In this document: positions 8,941-17,650 of the stretch, piece by piece
How positions within the stretch are numbered: position 1 is the stretch's first letter
Layout of the letters: every line of letters begins with the position of its first letter
From: CAZQSL01 sp964595945
Lineage (GTDB): Bacteria; UBP15; UBA6099; JAJRTR01
Direction of reading: 5' to 3'
Assembly (NCBI GenBank): GCA_964595945.1
Contig: CAZQSL010000010.1
Coordinates: 1 to 49,028 of the forward strand
DNA length: 49,028 bases
Made by a program: the position numbers and the translations under genes
The notes under the pieces: generated by a model
Told to the model about the DNA's origin: nothing
What the model saw: the letters and a program-made list of their open reading frames with translations, nothing else
Databases searched by the model: none

Positions 8941-11138
8941 ATGTCGGGTTTGTCAAATATTCTACTTTCTTTCTGGTAATACTGTTGTTCTCTTATATGA
9001 TTTTCATGCGGGACAATGACCTTGTCACGCTTTCTGAAAAAGAACTCAAGTATACCGATGCTTTGCTCATGCTTGAAAATATGAGCAAATCAAAAAGGAC
9101 TTCCTACTGGAATATCCAGCAGCGGGCGGACATTTACTTCCTGATGGGAGACTATGAAGAATCCCTGAAACAGTATTCCCGTCTTGTAAAATACAGGCCT
9201 GACGACCTCAGAAATCTGAAAAAACTCGCTATGAATTACGAAACTCTACAAATGCTTGGAGATGCTGCGAAAATCCATGAGCAGATAATTGACCATCACC
9301 CTGATGAAGTTGAGTATATGAAGAAACTTGAGGAATATTACGACATAAATCAAATGATCGAACAGCAAATCGATGTGCTGGTAAGTTTGTGCCGGCAAAA
9401 ACCTGATGAAATCAAGTACTGGAGAAAACTCGCCGACTTGTACAGTCGCACAAATAATCCCCGGGCTGCGATCGATGTGCTTGACCGGACAATGGTTCTG
9501 TTTCCCAATGACATATTGACGGCGAAAACTCTTGCGGATATCCTTATTTTCATCGGTGATGACAAAAGCCTTGTCCGTCTCTCAAAAAGACTTGCAGCCA
9601 ACAGTTGCCACAAAAAATCCATTATGGTGATTTGCATTCATTTCTTTGATCGTAAAAAATATAAAACCTCGCTGGATATTGTGAAACTGTCACTCAGGAC
9701 CATCCCCGATGACCCGGACCTTTTGTTTTTTGCAGGGAAAATTCTCCTGGCCCGGGGCGACAGGGAAAGCCTTGTTTTCCTGGAAGAAGCTCTCGACAAT
9801 GCAAAATATGACAAACGAATCGTAGATGCCTGCGCCTCTTCTTTGGTATTGAATCACAGAAACAGGGAAGCTGAGGAATTGATCGACCGAACATACCGTA
9901 ATTATCCAGATTATGCTGTCATGCTGAAAAAAGCAAGGGTTTACGCTGACGCTTCGGACTCTGGAAACAGTATTCGCTGGCTCGACAAGTGTTTCGCTGC
10001 TCATCCACATAACCGGCATGTGTCTCTCGTTCTTGTCCAGTCTGCTTATGAATTGAAAGAATACCGGAAAGCTATTACTTATGGCAATGCCGCGCTGAAG
10101 CGGTCTCCTGCGGATCATCTTGTCTGGCAATATGTTATCGACTCTCACAAAGTCCTATCTGATAAAAAAGGCTTGCTCGATGCACTGATTCATTATTGCA
10201 GAGAGTTTCCTGATGACATACCAATGCTCTCCGAACTAGCTGACGCATATTCGTGGAATTCCCTCTATACACAATCGGCAGAAATATACTCCCGACTTGT
10301 GACGCTTTTCCCGGACAATACCGAATACAGGGTCAAATATGCCGAGAGTCTATTGTCGGCCGCTGATTATGAGCGTGCTGCCAGTGCTGTTTTTCCACTT
10401 GTCCAGAGTTTTCCGGATGAGAGCGAATACTTCGATCTGCTCGTTTCTGCAGCTACTGCCTTGTATCCTGACGAAAAGAGCTTGGTCTATTTCCGTTATC
10501 TATTCAGGAGAGGGTCGCGCTCAGTTCCAATTTCTCTGATGTATGCAGACCTTCTCATTCGCAGTGGGAAACTGGTTGAAGCAGGAAAAGTCTTGACTGC
10601 CATTCCCCGGGTCGGCAAGGCGGATGTACAGGGTTTACTCGATATTTCATACAGTTTTTATGAAAAAGGCTATAATGATCTTGCAGAAGCGTGTTTACAC
10701 AAGGCATCTGAAGCAGCGCCGCATGACACGCGAATACTCATTGTGAGAGCGTCGCGCGCTTTCGCCTCTGGTAATTATGATCTGTCCATTTCCATGTATG
10801 AAGAGGCGGGAAGGCGGACCCGGCTAAATGAGGAAGACACCTATGGCATGTGCGAAGCTATTGCCGCAAAAAACGGGCATAGTGCAAAATCCGTGCAATG
10901 TTTCAGGAGATATATCGAGATATATGGGGAAAGTGCCGGGAGCACGCCTCTCGGTATGCGGAAAAATGCACATGCTCACTGGGCCGCAGGAGACAGAAAA
11001 CGTGCCGAAGCCATTATCAGGCGCGCTGTTAGTCTTTTCCCCGGGAACATTGATATTGTAAATGATTATGCAGAGATGCTGATAGACATGAAGGAATATG
11101 GAAAGGCGGGAGCTTTGCTTGAAGGAAAAAAGATATAA
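8937..11138 (+). CDS. PelB-like membrane-anchored TPR protein (first TPR part)
   Basis: A 733-residue protein with one N-terminal membrane helix (about 5-24) and then TPR helices to the end, well over a dozen repeats with typical proline turns (for example 'YRPDDLRNLKKLA' and 'FPDNTEYRVKYAESLLSA'). PelB of Pseudomonas has one inner-membrane helix and a long periplasmic TPR superhelix that recruits PelA and guides the polymer to a C-terminal barrel. This gene corresponds to the anchor and most of the TPR region, without a barrel. The start overlaps the deacetylase stop (ATGA). Its 3' end overlaps the next TPR gene, consistent with a PelB divided among three polypeptides. Confidence 0.75.
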   Translation: MNVGFVKYSTFFLVILLFSYMIFMRDNDLVTLSEKELKYTDALLMLENMSKSKRTSYWNIQQRADIYFLMGDYEESLKQYSRLVKYRPDDLRNLKKLAMNYETLQMLGDAAKIHEQIIDHHPDEVEYMKKLEEYYDINQMIEQQIDVLVSLCRQKPDEIKYWRKLADLYSRTNNPRAAIDVLDRTMVLFPNDILTAKTLADILIFIGDDKSLVRLSKRLAANSCHKKSIMVICIHFFDRKKYKTSLDIVKLSLRTIPDDPDLLFFAGKILLARGDRESLVFLEEALDNAKYDKRIVDACASSLVLNHRNREAEELIDRTYRNYPDYAVMLKKARVYADASDSGNSIRWLDKCFAAHPHNRHVSLVLVQSAYELKEYRKAITYGNAALKRSPADHLVWQYVIDSHKVLSDKKGLLDALIHYCREFPDDIPMLSELADAYSWNSLYTQSAEIYSRLVTLFPDNTEYRVKYAESLLSAADYERAASAVFPLVQSFPDESEYFDLLVSAATALYPDEKSLVYFRYLFRRGSRSVPISLMYADLLIRSGKLVEAGKVLTAIPRVGKADVQGLLDISYSFYEKGYNDLAEACLHKASEAAPHDTRILIVRASRAFASGNYDLSISMYEEAGRRTRLNEEDTYGMCEAIAAKNGHSAKSVQCFRRYIEIYGESAGSTPLGMRKNAHAHWAAGDRKRAEAIIRRAVSLFPGNIDIVNDYAEMLIDMKEYGKAGALLEGKKI
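11108..11121 (+). promoter_or_regulatory. Ribosome binding site setting a TTG start
   Basis: GGGAG (11108-11112) lies six bases before TTG at 11119. This spacing favours the TTG over the in-frame ATG at 11098, whose only candidate site (AGGA) is two bases from the start codon. Confidence 0.6.
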
Positions 11139-12150
11139 ATATGTGTTTGTTTTCGCTCTGTTTGTGTTTTTTGCGATATCGTCACAATCTGTCGCCGGTA
11201 AGCTTGATAATGTTGAACATATCGCAGCAAACAAAAGGTCTGCTTTGCTCAAAATCAGGATATATCTCGAAACCGATAATTACGCAAGCGCAAGGACTGA
11301 AACGCAAGCCCTTTATGCTCTGTACCCGGATGATATCGACGTCGCGGCAGCTTACGCTTCTGTACTGTTTCATGACTTGAAATATGATGAAGCCGAAACT
11401 GTTTACCTCAAAATGCTGAGTGGCAAATCATTCAGCATCGTTTCGGTTGTTGGGTTGGCTGCCATATATTATGAAACTGGCCGCTACAGAGATGTTGTCT
11501 CAGTCGCTGAAGCTTACAGAACCCAGACTGCTACCAACGCCGACGTCACACTTAACTATGCGGGGGCGCTCGACAGACTTGGACATCGTGACCAGGCAGA
11601 CAGACTTTTCAGTTCTGTTTTGGAAAACAATCAGGGGAATGCAGACATTTTAGTCAGGATCGCCCAACTGATGCTTGACAACATGCGGAATGTGGACGCT
11701 ATTAATTATTACAAAAAAGCACTTTCCATTCAGCCTTCACATTATTTCGCTCTCAAAGGCCTTGCTGCTGCCGCCTTTGATACCGAGCCTGATACAGCAT
11801 TACTCGCTCTTGAGAAGGCTTTGACTTTGAACGACTCCGACTACGAACCAGATTATCTGCTCGCCGAGTTTTACAGAAAAAAAGATTCCAGAAGGGCGCT
11901 TGGGCATTACCACAGCGCGCTCGACAAACTTGGGCGAATCACTGAAATGTCTTCTTTTGAACGAACCAGGAAAGCACTGATACTTTCACGTGTCGGTCTC
12001 GTCGACGATGCGATTTCCGAATTTGAGGCATTAATTGCCGCTGATTCGGAAAATTTCACTGTTGTTTGTGAATATTCGGAAATGCTGATTGATTTAAAAC
12101 GTTACAAAGAGGCATTGAAATTACTCAATAAAGCAAAGGAGAAAAATTGA
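11119..12150 (+). CDS. Periplasmic TPR protein (second PelB-like TPR part)
   Basis: A 343-residue secreted TPR protein. The N-terminus is lysine-rich, followed by a hydrophobic stretch and a likely signal-peptidase site near 'SSQSVAG'. About eight TPR motifs fill the rest (for example 'NYYKKALSIQPSHYFALKGL' and 'YEPDYLLAEFYRKK'). There is no lipobox and no second membrane segment, so it should be free in the periplasm. It overlaps the end of the first TPR gene by 20 bases. Its own stop overlaps the TTG start of the barrel gene as TTGA. I infer that it extends the TPR conduit between the anchored protein and the outer-membrane barrel. An ATG at 11098 would add seven residues. Confidence 0.75.
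   Translation: MKEKRYKYVFVFALFVFFAISSQSVAGKLDNVEHIAANKRSALLKIRIYLETDNYASARTETQALYALYPDDIDVAAAYASVLFHDLKYDEAETVYLKMLSGKSFSIVSVVGLAAIYYETGRYRDVVSVAEAYRTQTATNADVTLNYAGALDRLGHRDQADRLFSSVLENNQGNADILVRIAQLMLDNMRNVDAINYYKKALSIQPSHYFALKGLAAAAFDTEPDTALLALEKALTLNDSDYEPDYLLAEFYRKKDSRRALGHYHSALDKLGRITEMSSFERTRKALILSRVGLVDDAISEFEALIAADSENFTVVCEYSEMLIDLKRYKEALKLLNKAKEKN
12136..12149 (+). promoter_or_regulatory. Ribosome binding site setting a TTG start
   Basis: AAGGAG (12136-12141) stands five bases before TTG at 12147, and the TTG overlaps the TGA stop of the preceding gene. This is strong support for a TTG start of the barrel gene. Confidence 0.7.
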
Positions 12151-13970
12151 AATTTCGCTCACGGATTTTGATAATTGCATTTGTTGTCGTTGCATTTTTA
12201 CCATCGCTGTTGGGGTATTTGCAACTTAAACGCAATGGCTCGTTTTCAAATATCGCTACTCATAAGAAGCAAGTAGTAATAAACACGCTTAAGCCAGACC
12301 ATTCCAAAGAAGAAAACAAGTATATGGCAAGATCAAATTTGCATAAAAGCCAAATAGTAAATGATTCTGGTTTGGATAAAAAAACAATAGAACCCGATAT
12401 TCAAAAACCAAACCAGATTATTTTAGATAATTCACCAAACGATATGGCAAAAACAATCCCCAATGCTATAAGTGATTATCGCGAAGACTACGGCGTAAAA
12501 TCAATTCCTGATGGCCATGAATTACTTATGTGGGATACTGTTGCATCTGACACTGGCGAAGGTAATGATTCTGGCGCTACCCCGGCCTGGAATTCAGATG
12601 CGATGGCTAATGATATTTCCTCAAGTACTGCGATTTCTGAAGAAACTCTATCGGATGTGAAACATGGAGATGAGGGAGACGGTTTTTTTTCGGGTAGCCA
12701 TGCCTCGATATCCGTCTTCATTGAAGCAAACATTTCCGAAACAGCATCATCAGCTATTGAAATACCTACAGAAACGGCACTAGATATATCTCGGAGTAAC
12801 AGAGAACATCTATTCCGACGTATGGCAGGTCAGAGAATCCGCATCTATCGAGAGAATGCCAAATGGGCGGCCGCATCAGACGAGTACAAGAACATAGAGG
12901 CTTCACTTCCATTAACTGTTCCTGAAAAACTCGACATGGCCCAGATTCTTACCCAAGCTGGTCGTATGAGGCAGGCTGGGAATATAGCTGACTCCGTTTT
13001 TGAATACGGAACCAGGGCACAGTCCGAGCAAGCGTATGATATCCGTCATAGAGCGCGACGTGGGGTCAGGGATTCGTTTTCTATTAAATATAACCAATCG
13101 GTATCTGATGAAACCCCATCAGTTACAATGTCCGGGACTGTCACCAAGACAATCAGCGATAATGCCGCGTTGTCTGTCGAGATCAGCAATATCGGTTTGC
13201 GTTCCACGACGACATTGGGGGGTGATACTTCTTCTTCACTTGGTGCTGTCGGACTTTTCGTTGCCGGGTCTGACAACAGAGAAATGTCAATCGAATTATT
13301 CAAGCAGGATAAGCAGCATAACAGGGGAACATCATGGTCCTTCGAGGGCAAAACTGGTATCGGGAAGAGTGGTGAAGCCTCCATTAATCTCAACAGAAGC
13401 GTCTTGTGGTCCGATTCTCAGATGGCATATTCTTCCGGAGGGGTCGTTTCCGATGCAACTTTTGCGTTAAAAACTATAACATCTGAAAAGCACTCGATTT
13501 CGGTCACCACTGGTATCAGAAAGTATTATCTGTTTTCTCGCATATATGTTGCAGATGAAACCAGTTACTCGCTGGCACTATCCAGAAGTGTCATTTCGAA
13601 ACCATTTGGGGCCGCTGGCATGCTAAGAAATGTCGATACGACGTTGGAATATTCTGATAATAGAATTGATAGCATTGAAAACTTTTCCAATATTGTTTCT
13701 TTTCAATCGCGTACATCACTTTTTTCGCTTGGTGTATCTTCGAAACTTCAGATAGGGCGCCGCGCCACTTTTTCATTTGCTGTATCTGCGGGAAAGCTGT
13801 TATCTCAGATGGAATCTCGTAAGACAGCAATTTCAGAAAACATAATTTACCATAGAGATATTTCAGATATGACTTCAATTAAAATCACATCATCTATGAC
13901 AAGGCAAATTTTCAATAAGCTTGACGCAAATATTCATCTTGTGCAGATTGAAATCGACAGATTCTTTTAG
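12147..13970 (+). CDS. PelB-like outer-membrane beta-barrel protein
   Basis: A 607-residue protein starting at TTG. Residues 1-26 form a basic, hydrophobic export segment. A low-complexity, Ser/Asp/Glu/Ile-rich linker follows (about 30-215) in unusually AT-rich DNA, then a short TPR-like helical region (218-300) and a 300-residue region of alternating strands (about 309-607) ending in phenylalanine. A C-terminal Phe after an amphipathic strand is the classic outer-membrane barrel signature, and about 300 residues suits the 16-strand PelB barrel. I infer that it is the export pore for the polymer. It is the last gene of the rightward arm. The linker is not part of known PelB and may span the periplasm. 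Confidence 0.72.
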   Translation: MKFRSRILIIAFVVVAFLPSLLGYLQLKRNGSFSNIATHKKQVVINTLKPDHSKEENKYMARSNLHKSQIVNDSGLDKKTIEPDIQKPNQIILDNSPNDMAKTIPNAISDYREDYGVKSIPDGHELLMWDTVASDTGEGNDSGATPAWNSDAMANDISSSTAISEETLSDVKHGDEGDGFFSGSHASISVFIEANISETASSAIEIPTETALDISRSNREHLFRRMAGQRIRIYRENAKWAAASDEYKNIEASLPLTVPEKLDMAQILTQAGRMRQAGNIADSVFEYGTRAQSEQAYDIRHRARRGVRDSFSIKYNQSVSDETPSVTMSGTVTKTISDNAALSVEISNIGLRSTTTLGGDTSSSLGAVGLFVAGSDNREMSIELFKQDKQHNRGTSWSFEGKTGIGKSGEASINLNRSVLWSDSQMAYSSGGVVSDATFALKTITSEKHSISVTTGIRKYYLFSRIYVADETSYSLALSRSVISKPFGAAGMLRNVDTTLEYSDNRIDSIENFSNIVSFQSRTSLFSLGVSSKLQIGRRATFSFAVSAGKLLSQMESRKTAISENIIYHRDISDMTSIKITSSMTRQIFNKLDANIHLVQIEIDRFF

Positions 13971-14181
13971 GCAAAAATGAATTATGTTTGTATCTCGGTA
14001 TGAATTATGATTTATGCAAAACAGGACCGGATACAATCCTCGATATCTTTCCGCTTATTTTCACGTATGTTTGATATCACGTAATTTCACAAATATATCC
14101 GTCAATTCTCAATATCAAAACTGGTTATTTCATCATCAATTCACCACTGTATGGTGAGGATAGAATGGCATGCGTGTACTA
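13971..14181. other. Short AT-rich intergenic region
   Basis: Convergent spacer between the barrel gene and the DUF4258 gene. A small hairpin (TCACCA 14141-14146 with TGGTGA 14152-14157, five-base loop) is present but has no T-tract, so it is only a weak terminator candidate. No gene is visible. Confidence 0.3.
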
Positions 14182-15381
14182 TCAGTTCGTTTTCAGCCGC
14201 TTTTGGTAGTGTTTTGATTTATATGCAGTGATGATAATACCACCGCTGCACACGACTCTCACACCCTCGATGCGTTTGCATTCACGTTGTATGCTTTTTG
14301 TGGATCGCATTGTTTTATCAGGCACGTAGAAAAACTCTGCTCCTTGCGCGAAGGTACTGTTTCCGTGCTCGAAAATGGTTTCGAGATCGGATGGTCTAAT
14401 GCCACGCCGGGTGATACGTTCACGCGCGTGCCCGGTCAGGATGTATCCGGCAATAGTCACGGGCGGGTTACTGGGCAATCGTTTTTTTGATATTCGACTG
14501 GTTTCTGACGATGATTCCGAAACCCGTGAGCTGTCCGTTTGCTCTGGAGAGATCGTTTTGCCAGTACTATTCAGCGAGTCGTCAATAGCATTGACCGCCG
14601 TTGGTATCGGTGTGTGGAGCGATGGCCTCCCGCGAGGGACCGAGGGCTGCAAATCATCCTCGATTGCATATCCCGTACGTTTTTCTATGAGCCTGGCGAT
14701 CCGCTCGCTATACCTGGCTGGGAACATCTTGTGAAGTGATTTCAGTTTACTCATTATTTGGGTTACTGTGGGGCCATCAAAAGCATTGATCATGTCACAC
14801 AGGAGTTCGTATGCTGCCACAGGATTACCGTTGCTGGAAAGAATCAACCCCCGCACCTCATCGAAAATGACATCCAGAGAAAAATCTTCGATGACATTTT
14901 CATCGCCTTCCACAGCTGGCTGAGCCAAAACGAGATCAAGTAGTTTGGTGAGTTTATTCCGGCGTGAGGGCATGAACATAGATATGACAGCGATGATCGC
15001 CGGGGAGTGGCGGGAAATGGCTTCTGGTGAGTTGCCATCAAGTATCAGCCGCATTTTTTCATAAGCCTCCGCGATCCGGTCGGGGCGTGAGAGGGTGGCT
15101 TTGACGCATGCTAAATCTGACTCGATAGAGGCGGGTGGGGCTATGCAGTGAAATGACTCGCGAGCGGCGGAAGACTGTTTGTCGATTCTGGTTTTCAGTA
15201 TATCGAGAAGAGACGAAAGCTTGGGTCTGATATCTGGCGGCAGTTTTGATACGGCAGATTCGATGTCCCGTATCTGAGCACCCGTAATCGAAGGACTATT
15301 ATCGGTGACTTCATCTTCAAGAAGCCAGATCGCTTCTGCGATCATTCCACACCTGATATATTCGATTATTTCGGCGAACAC
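14182..15381 (-). CDS. Helical protein with C-terminal DUF4258 domain
   Basis: A 399-residue cytoplasmic protein. Residues 1-240 are helical with no family I recognise. Residues 245-305 are a Ser/Pro/Thr-rich linker. Residues 308-399 match DUF4258: the pattern 'TGHARERITRRGI' (H318, R320, R322), an 'IFEHG' turn, then a strand pair ending in 'GGIIITAYKSK'. DUF4258 proteins are small RelE/BrnT-like folds, often found near toxin-antitoxin genes, so a nuclease or RNA-binding activity is possible but unproven. The start is a GTG at 15381 with no close ribosome binding site. An in-frame ATG at 15345 with AGGTG four bases upstream may be the true start. No antitoxin partner is visible nearby. Confidence 0.75.
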   Translation of the reverse strand: MFAEIIEYIRCGMIAEAIWLLEDEVTDNSPSITGAQIRDIESAVSKLPPDIRPKLSSLLDILKTRIDKQSSAARESFHCIAPPASIESDLACVKATLSRPDRIAEAYEKMRLILDGNSPEAISRHSPAIIAVISMFMPSRRNKLTKLLDLVLAQPAVEGDENVIEDFSLDVIFDEVRGLILSSNGNPVAAYELLCDMINAFDGPTVTQIMSKLKSLHKMFPARYSERIARLIEKRTGYAIEDDLQPSVPRGRPSLHTPIPTAVNAIDDSLNSTGKTISPEQTDSSRVSESSSETSRISKKRLPSNPPVTIAGYILTGHARERITRRGIRPSDLETIFEHGNSTFAQGAEFFYVPDKTMRSTKSIQRECKRIEGVRVVCSGGIIITAYKSKHYQKRLKTN

Positions 15382-15461
15382 TTCGTTGTAACACTTTTCC
15401 TGAGGTTGTTGTTGTATTCCGGAGTCCGAAACGAGCGCGGAATATCGGCATCATGATATTA

Positions 15462-15488
15462 AAAGGGGCGCATCAAGTGCGCCCCTTT
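15462..15488 (-). terminator. Rho-independent terminator of the lpxA-oxidoreductase unit
   Basis: A perfect 11-base stem (15462-15472 with 15478-15488, GC-rich core GGGGCGC) with a five-base loop. On the minus strand it lies about 20 bases past the oxidoreductase stop and is followed by TTAATATC, so it should end leftward transcription. Confidence 0.85.
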
Positions 15489-15509
15489 GGCTCTGGTATC
15501 AGTCGATGT

Positions 15510-16508
15510 TCAGCTTGTAGTGATGACACGAAGCGGTGAAACTTTGGGAGTGTGCGTTTCCGCGATGTTGGGAAGATATACTTTTACGAGTTTGTCGGAT
15601 TTGTACGATTCGACAGCGCTGAGCGCTACTGCGAGAGCATGCAGGCTGTCTTCGCCGGAAACAAGTGGTGACTCGCCATTGGAAATGAGATTGATGAAGT
15701 ATTCGAGTTCGACACGGAGCGGTTCGCGATATTTGACGTTGGCTTCGCGAGCCCAGTTTTTGTCATAAACGAGTACTTTCTGTTCGATGAAATCGAGGGT
15801 GGATACGCCAGCTGTGCCGACGACATTGAGGCGGCGCTGGCGATGTGGGGGGAGCCACGATGTCTCGATGATGCCGGCGGCTCCGTGGTGGAACTTCATC
15901 ATAAGTGTGGCGTGATCTTCTTCGGAGTGGAAGGTCTTGCCGGCAACGGCATATACTTCCTTGACACGGTCATTGTAAAGGAAAGAAATAACATCGATGT
16001 CATGCGGGGCGAGATCGAGGATAATGCCGCAGTCGGTGATGCGGGGCTGATATGGCCCGACGCGGCGTGATGAGATCGATACGATATCCCCAATGACGCC
16101 ATCGACTATGATTTCCTTGAGGATTTTTACGGCGGGGTTGAAGCGCTCGATGTGCCCCACGAGAATCTTTCGCCTGTTGCGGTTGGCGGCCGCTATCATC
16201 TGATGCCCTTCCTCGATAGTAGAGGAAATGGGTTTTTCCACGAGGACATGACAACCGGCGTCGAGCGCATCGATAGCCACTGTTTTGTGCAGGGTAGTCG
16301 GGACGACGATACAGACTGCGTCGAGGCCTTTTGCAAGCAGGTCTCTGTAATCTGTAAAAGCCGCGGTATCGTATTCTTCCGCCACCTTGCGAACCTGGCT
16401 TTCATTTATGTCGGCTATCCCGACGAGCTTCACGTCTTTTTTCATGGATTTCAGAATCTTGACGTGATTGTGCCCCATCTTGCCAACGCCGATGACTCCG
16501 ACTTTCAT
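15510..16508 (-). CDS. Gfo/Idh/MocA-family NAD(P)-dependent oxidoreductase
   Basis: A 332-residue two-domain dehydrogenase. The N-terminal Rossmann fold carries the dinucleotide motif GVGKMG within residues 5-15. The family signature 'VLVEKPIS', with the conserved Glu-Lys-Pro, lies near residue 95, and the C-terminal alpha/beta substrate domain follows. The ATG at 16508 has GGAG eight bases upstream and is preferred to the in-frame upstream ATG at 16622, which would overlap lpxA. Members act on sugars and sugar nucleotides. Lying 76 bases after lpxA on the same strand, it may be GnnA-like, oxidising UDP-GlcNAc at C3 for a 3-amino lipid A precursor. No GnnB-type aminotransferase is next to it, so this specific role is inference. 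A terminator follows. Confidence 0.93.
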   Translation of the reverse strand: MKVGVIGVGKMGHNHVKILKSMKKDVKLVGIADINESQVRKVAEEYDTAAFTDYRDLLAKGLDAVCIVVPTTLHKTVAIDALDAGCHVLVEKPISSTIEEGHQMIAAANRNRRKILVGHIERFNPAVKILKEIIVDGVIGDIVSISSRRVGPYQPRITDCGIILDLAPHDIDVISFLYNDRVKEVYAVAGKTFHSEEDHATLMMKFHHGAAGIIETSWLPPHRQRRLNVVGTAGVSTLDFIEQKVLVYDKNWAREANVKYREPLRVELEYFINLISNGESPLVSGEDSLHALAVALSAVESYKSDKLVKVYLPNIAETHTPKVSPLRVITTS

Positions 16509-16584
16509 TGACTTTTCTCCATTTTTAGTTGGAACATTCAACGGATTTGCACCGGTGTCCCAGATCGAAACATATTGCGCGCGT

Positions 16585-17355
16585 TTACCTGCCTGGACAG
16601 ATGCCGCGCTTGGATTTCTCAAGAAATTCGATTAAGTACGCGATTTCCGGCATGTCCGCGAAGTTTTCCCGCAAGTACGACATGGCAGAAACGAGTGAAC
16701 GATTTTCGCGATATAACGCGCGAAACGCTTTCTTGACAGCACTTCGTGTCTGCGGCGAAAACCCGGCACGCTGAAGGCCGACAGTATTGATCGCACAAAT
16801 GCTGCGGTCGACGGCCATCATGTATGGAGGCACATCTGCCGTAATTGCCGACCCGCCGCCTATGATCGAATATGATCCGATGCGCACGAACTGATGCACG
16901 GCGGCCAGACCGCCGACGAAAACATTGTCGCCGACTTCCACATGACCGCCAAGCGCCGCGATGTTGGCCATGATGACATTGTTGCCGACGCGGCAGTTGT
17001 GTGCGACATGTGTCGACACCATCAGCATACAGTTGTTGCCTATGACTGTCTCTTCGCCTTCGCCGCATGCGCGGTGCAACGTTGCATATTCGCGGACAAT
17101 ACAGTTGTCACCGATTATGAGAGGGGTGTTTTCACCCTTGAATTTCGTGTCCTGCGGCAGATCGCCTATGACAGCGCCATGATGTATCCTGCATCCGTTT
17201 CCGATGCGGGCCCCGCATTTGATCACGGCATGAGACATGACTTCGGTGTCGCTACCGATCACTGCGCCTGATTCGACGATCGCGAAGGGACCGATTGTAA
17301 CATTGGAGCCAATGCCGGCTCCACTGTCGACTATTGCTGTATTGTGTATTGCCAT
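16585..17355 (-). CDS. lpxA: Acyl-ACP--UDP-N-acetylglucosamine O-acyltransferase LpxA
   Basis: A 256-residue cytoplasmic enzyme catalysing the first step of lipid A synthesis, transfer of a 3-hydroxyacyl chain from ACP to UDP-GlcNAc. The left-handed beta-helix hexapeptide repeats cover residues 1-185, followed by the helical C-terminal domain. Conserved residues are visible: the catalytic His of 'THVAHN' (H119, equivalent to E. coli H125), 'GGH' (H138) and 'AVHQF' (152-156). The position equivalent to E. coli G173 is also glycine (G167), which fits a long acyl chain of about C14. Length matches the family (about 262). The gene shows that the host makes LPS-type lipid A. It precedes a sugar oxidoreductase on the same strand. 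Confidence 0.97.
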   Translation of the reverse strand: MAIHNTAIVDSGAGIGSNVTIGPFAIVESGAVIGSDTEVMSHAVIKCGARIGNGCRIHHGAVIGDLPQDTKFKGENTPLIIGDNCIVREYATLHRACGEGEETVIGNNCMLMVSTHVAHNCRVGNNVIMANIAALGGHVEVGDNVFVGGLAAVHQFVRIGSYSIIGGGSAITADVPPYMMAVDRSICAINTVGLQRAGFSPQTRSAVKKAFRALYRENRSLVSAMSYLRENFADMPEIAYLIEFLEKSKRGICPGR

Positions 17356-17650
17356 CCGTTATGGACTGCGAACTGCACCGCAGCTTCCTTTATTCTTTAT
17401 CTTTAATATTATCCCGATATAGATCAGATAAATATAAACACGAAATTGTGCGTATTATCGCGTAATACGAAGAAATTAAAAGTAATCTACCACCAAACGC
17501 CCCAGTTTGCCATTATTGGGACACAGGTATGATTTCGCCGCCGTGATTCATAATTGGTAGCAGTCGTTTCCAGTCAATAATCACAAAACACTCGACACTT
17601 TCCATATCGCTTTATAATATAAGAGGTGCCAACAAAAAGGAGTGATTCTG
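17356..17650. promoter_or_regulatory. Divergent promoter region between lpxA and the DUF3124 gene
   Basis: About 295 AT-rich bases. For the rightward gene there is a consensus -10 TATAAT (17613-17618) with a weak -35 TCGACA (17592-17597) at 15-base spacing, and AAGGAG (17637-17642) eight bases before the ATG at 17651. I see no clear leftward promoter. No gene or structured RNA is evident. Confidence 0.45.
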
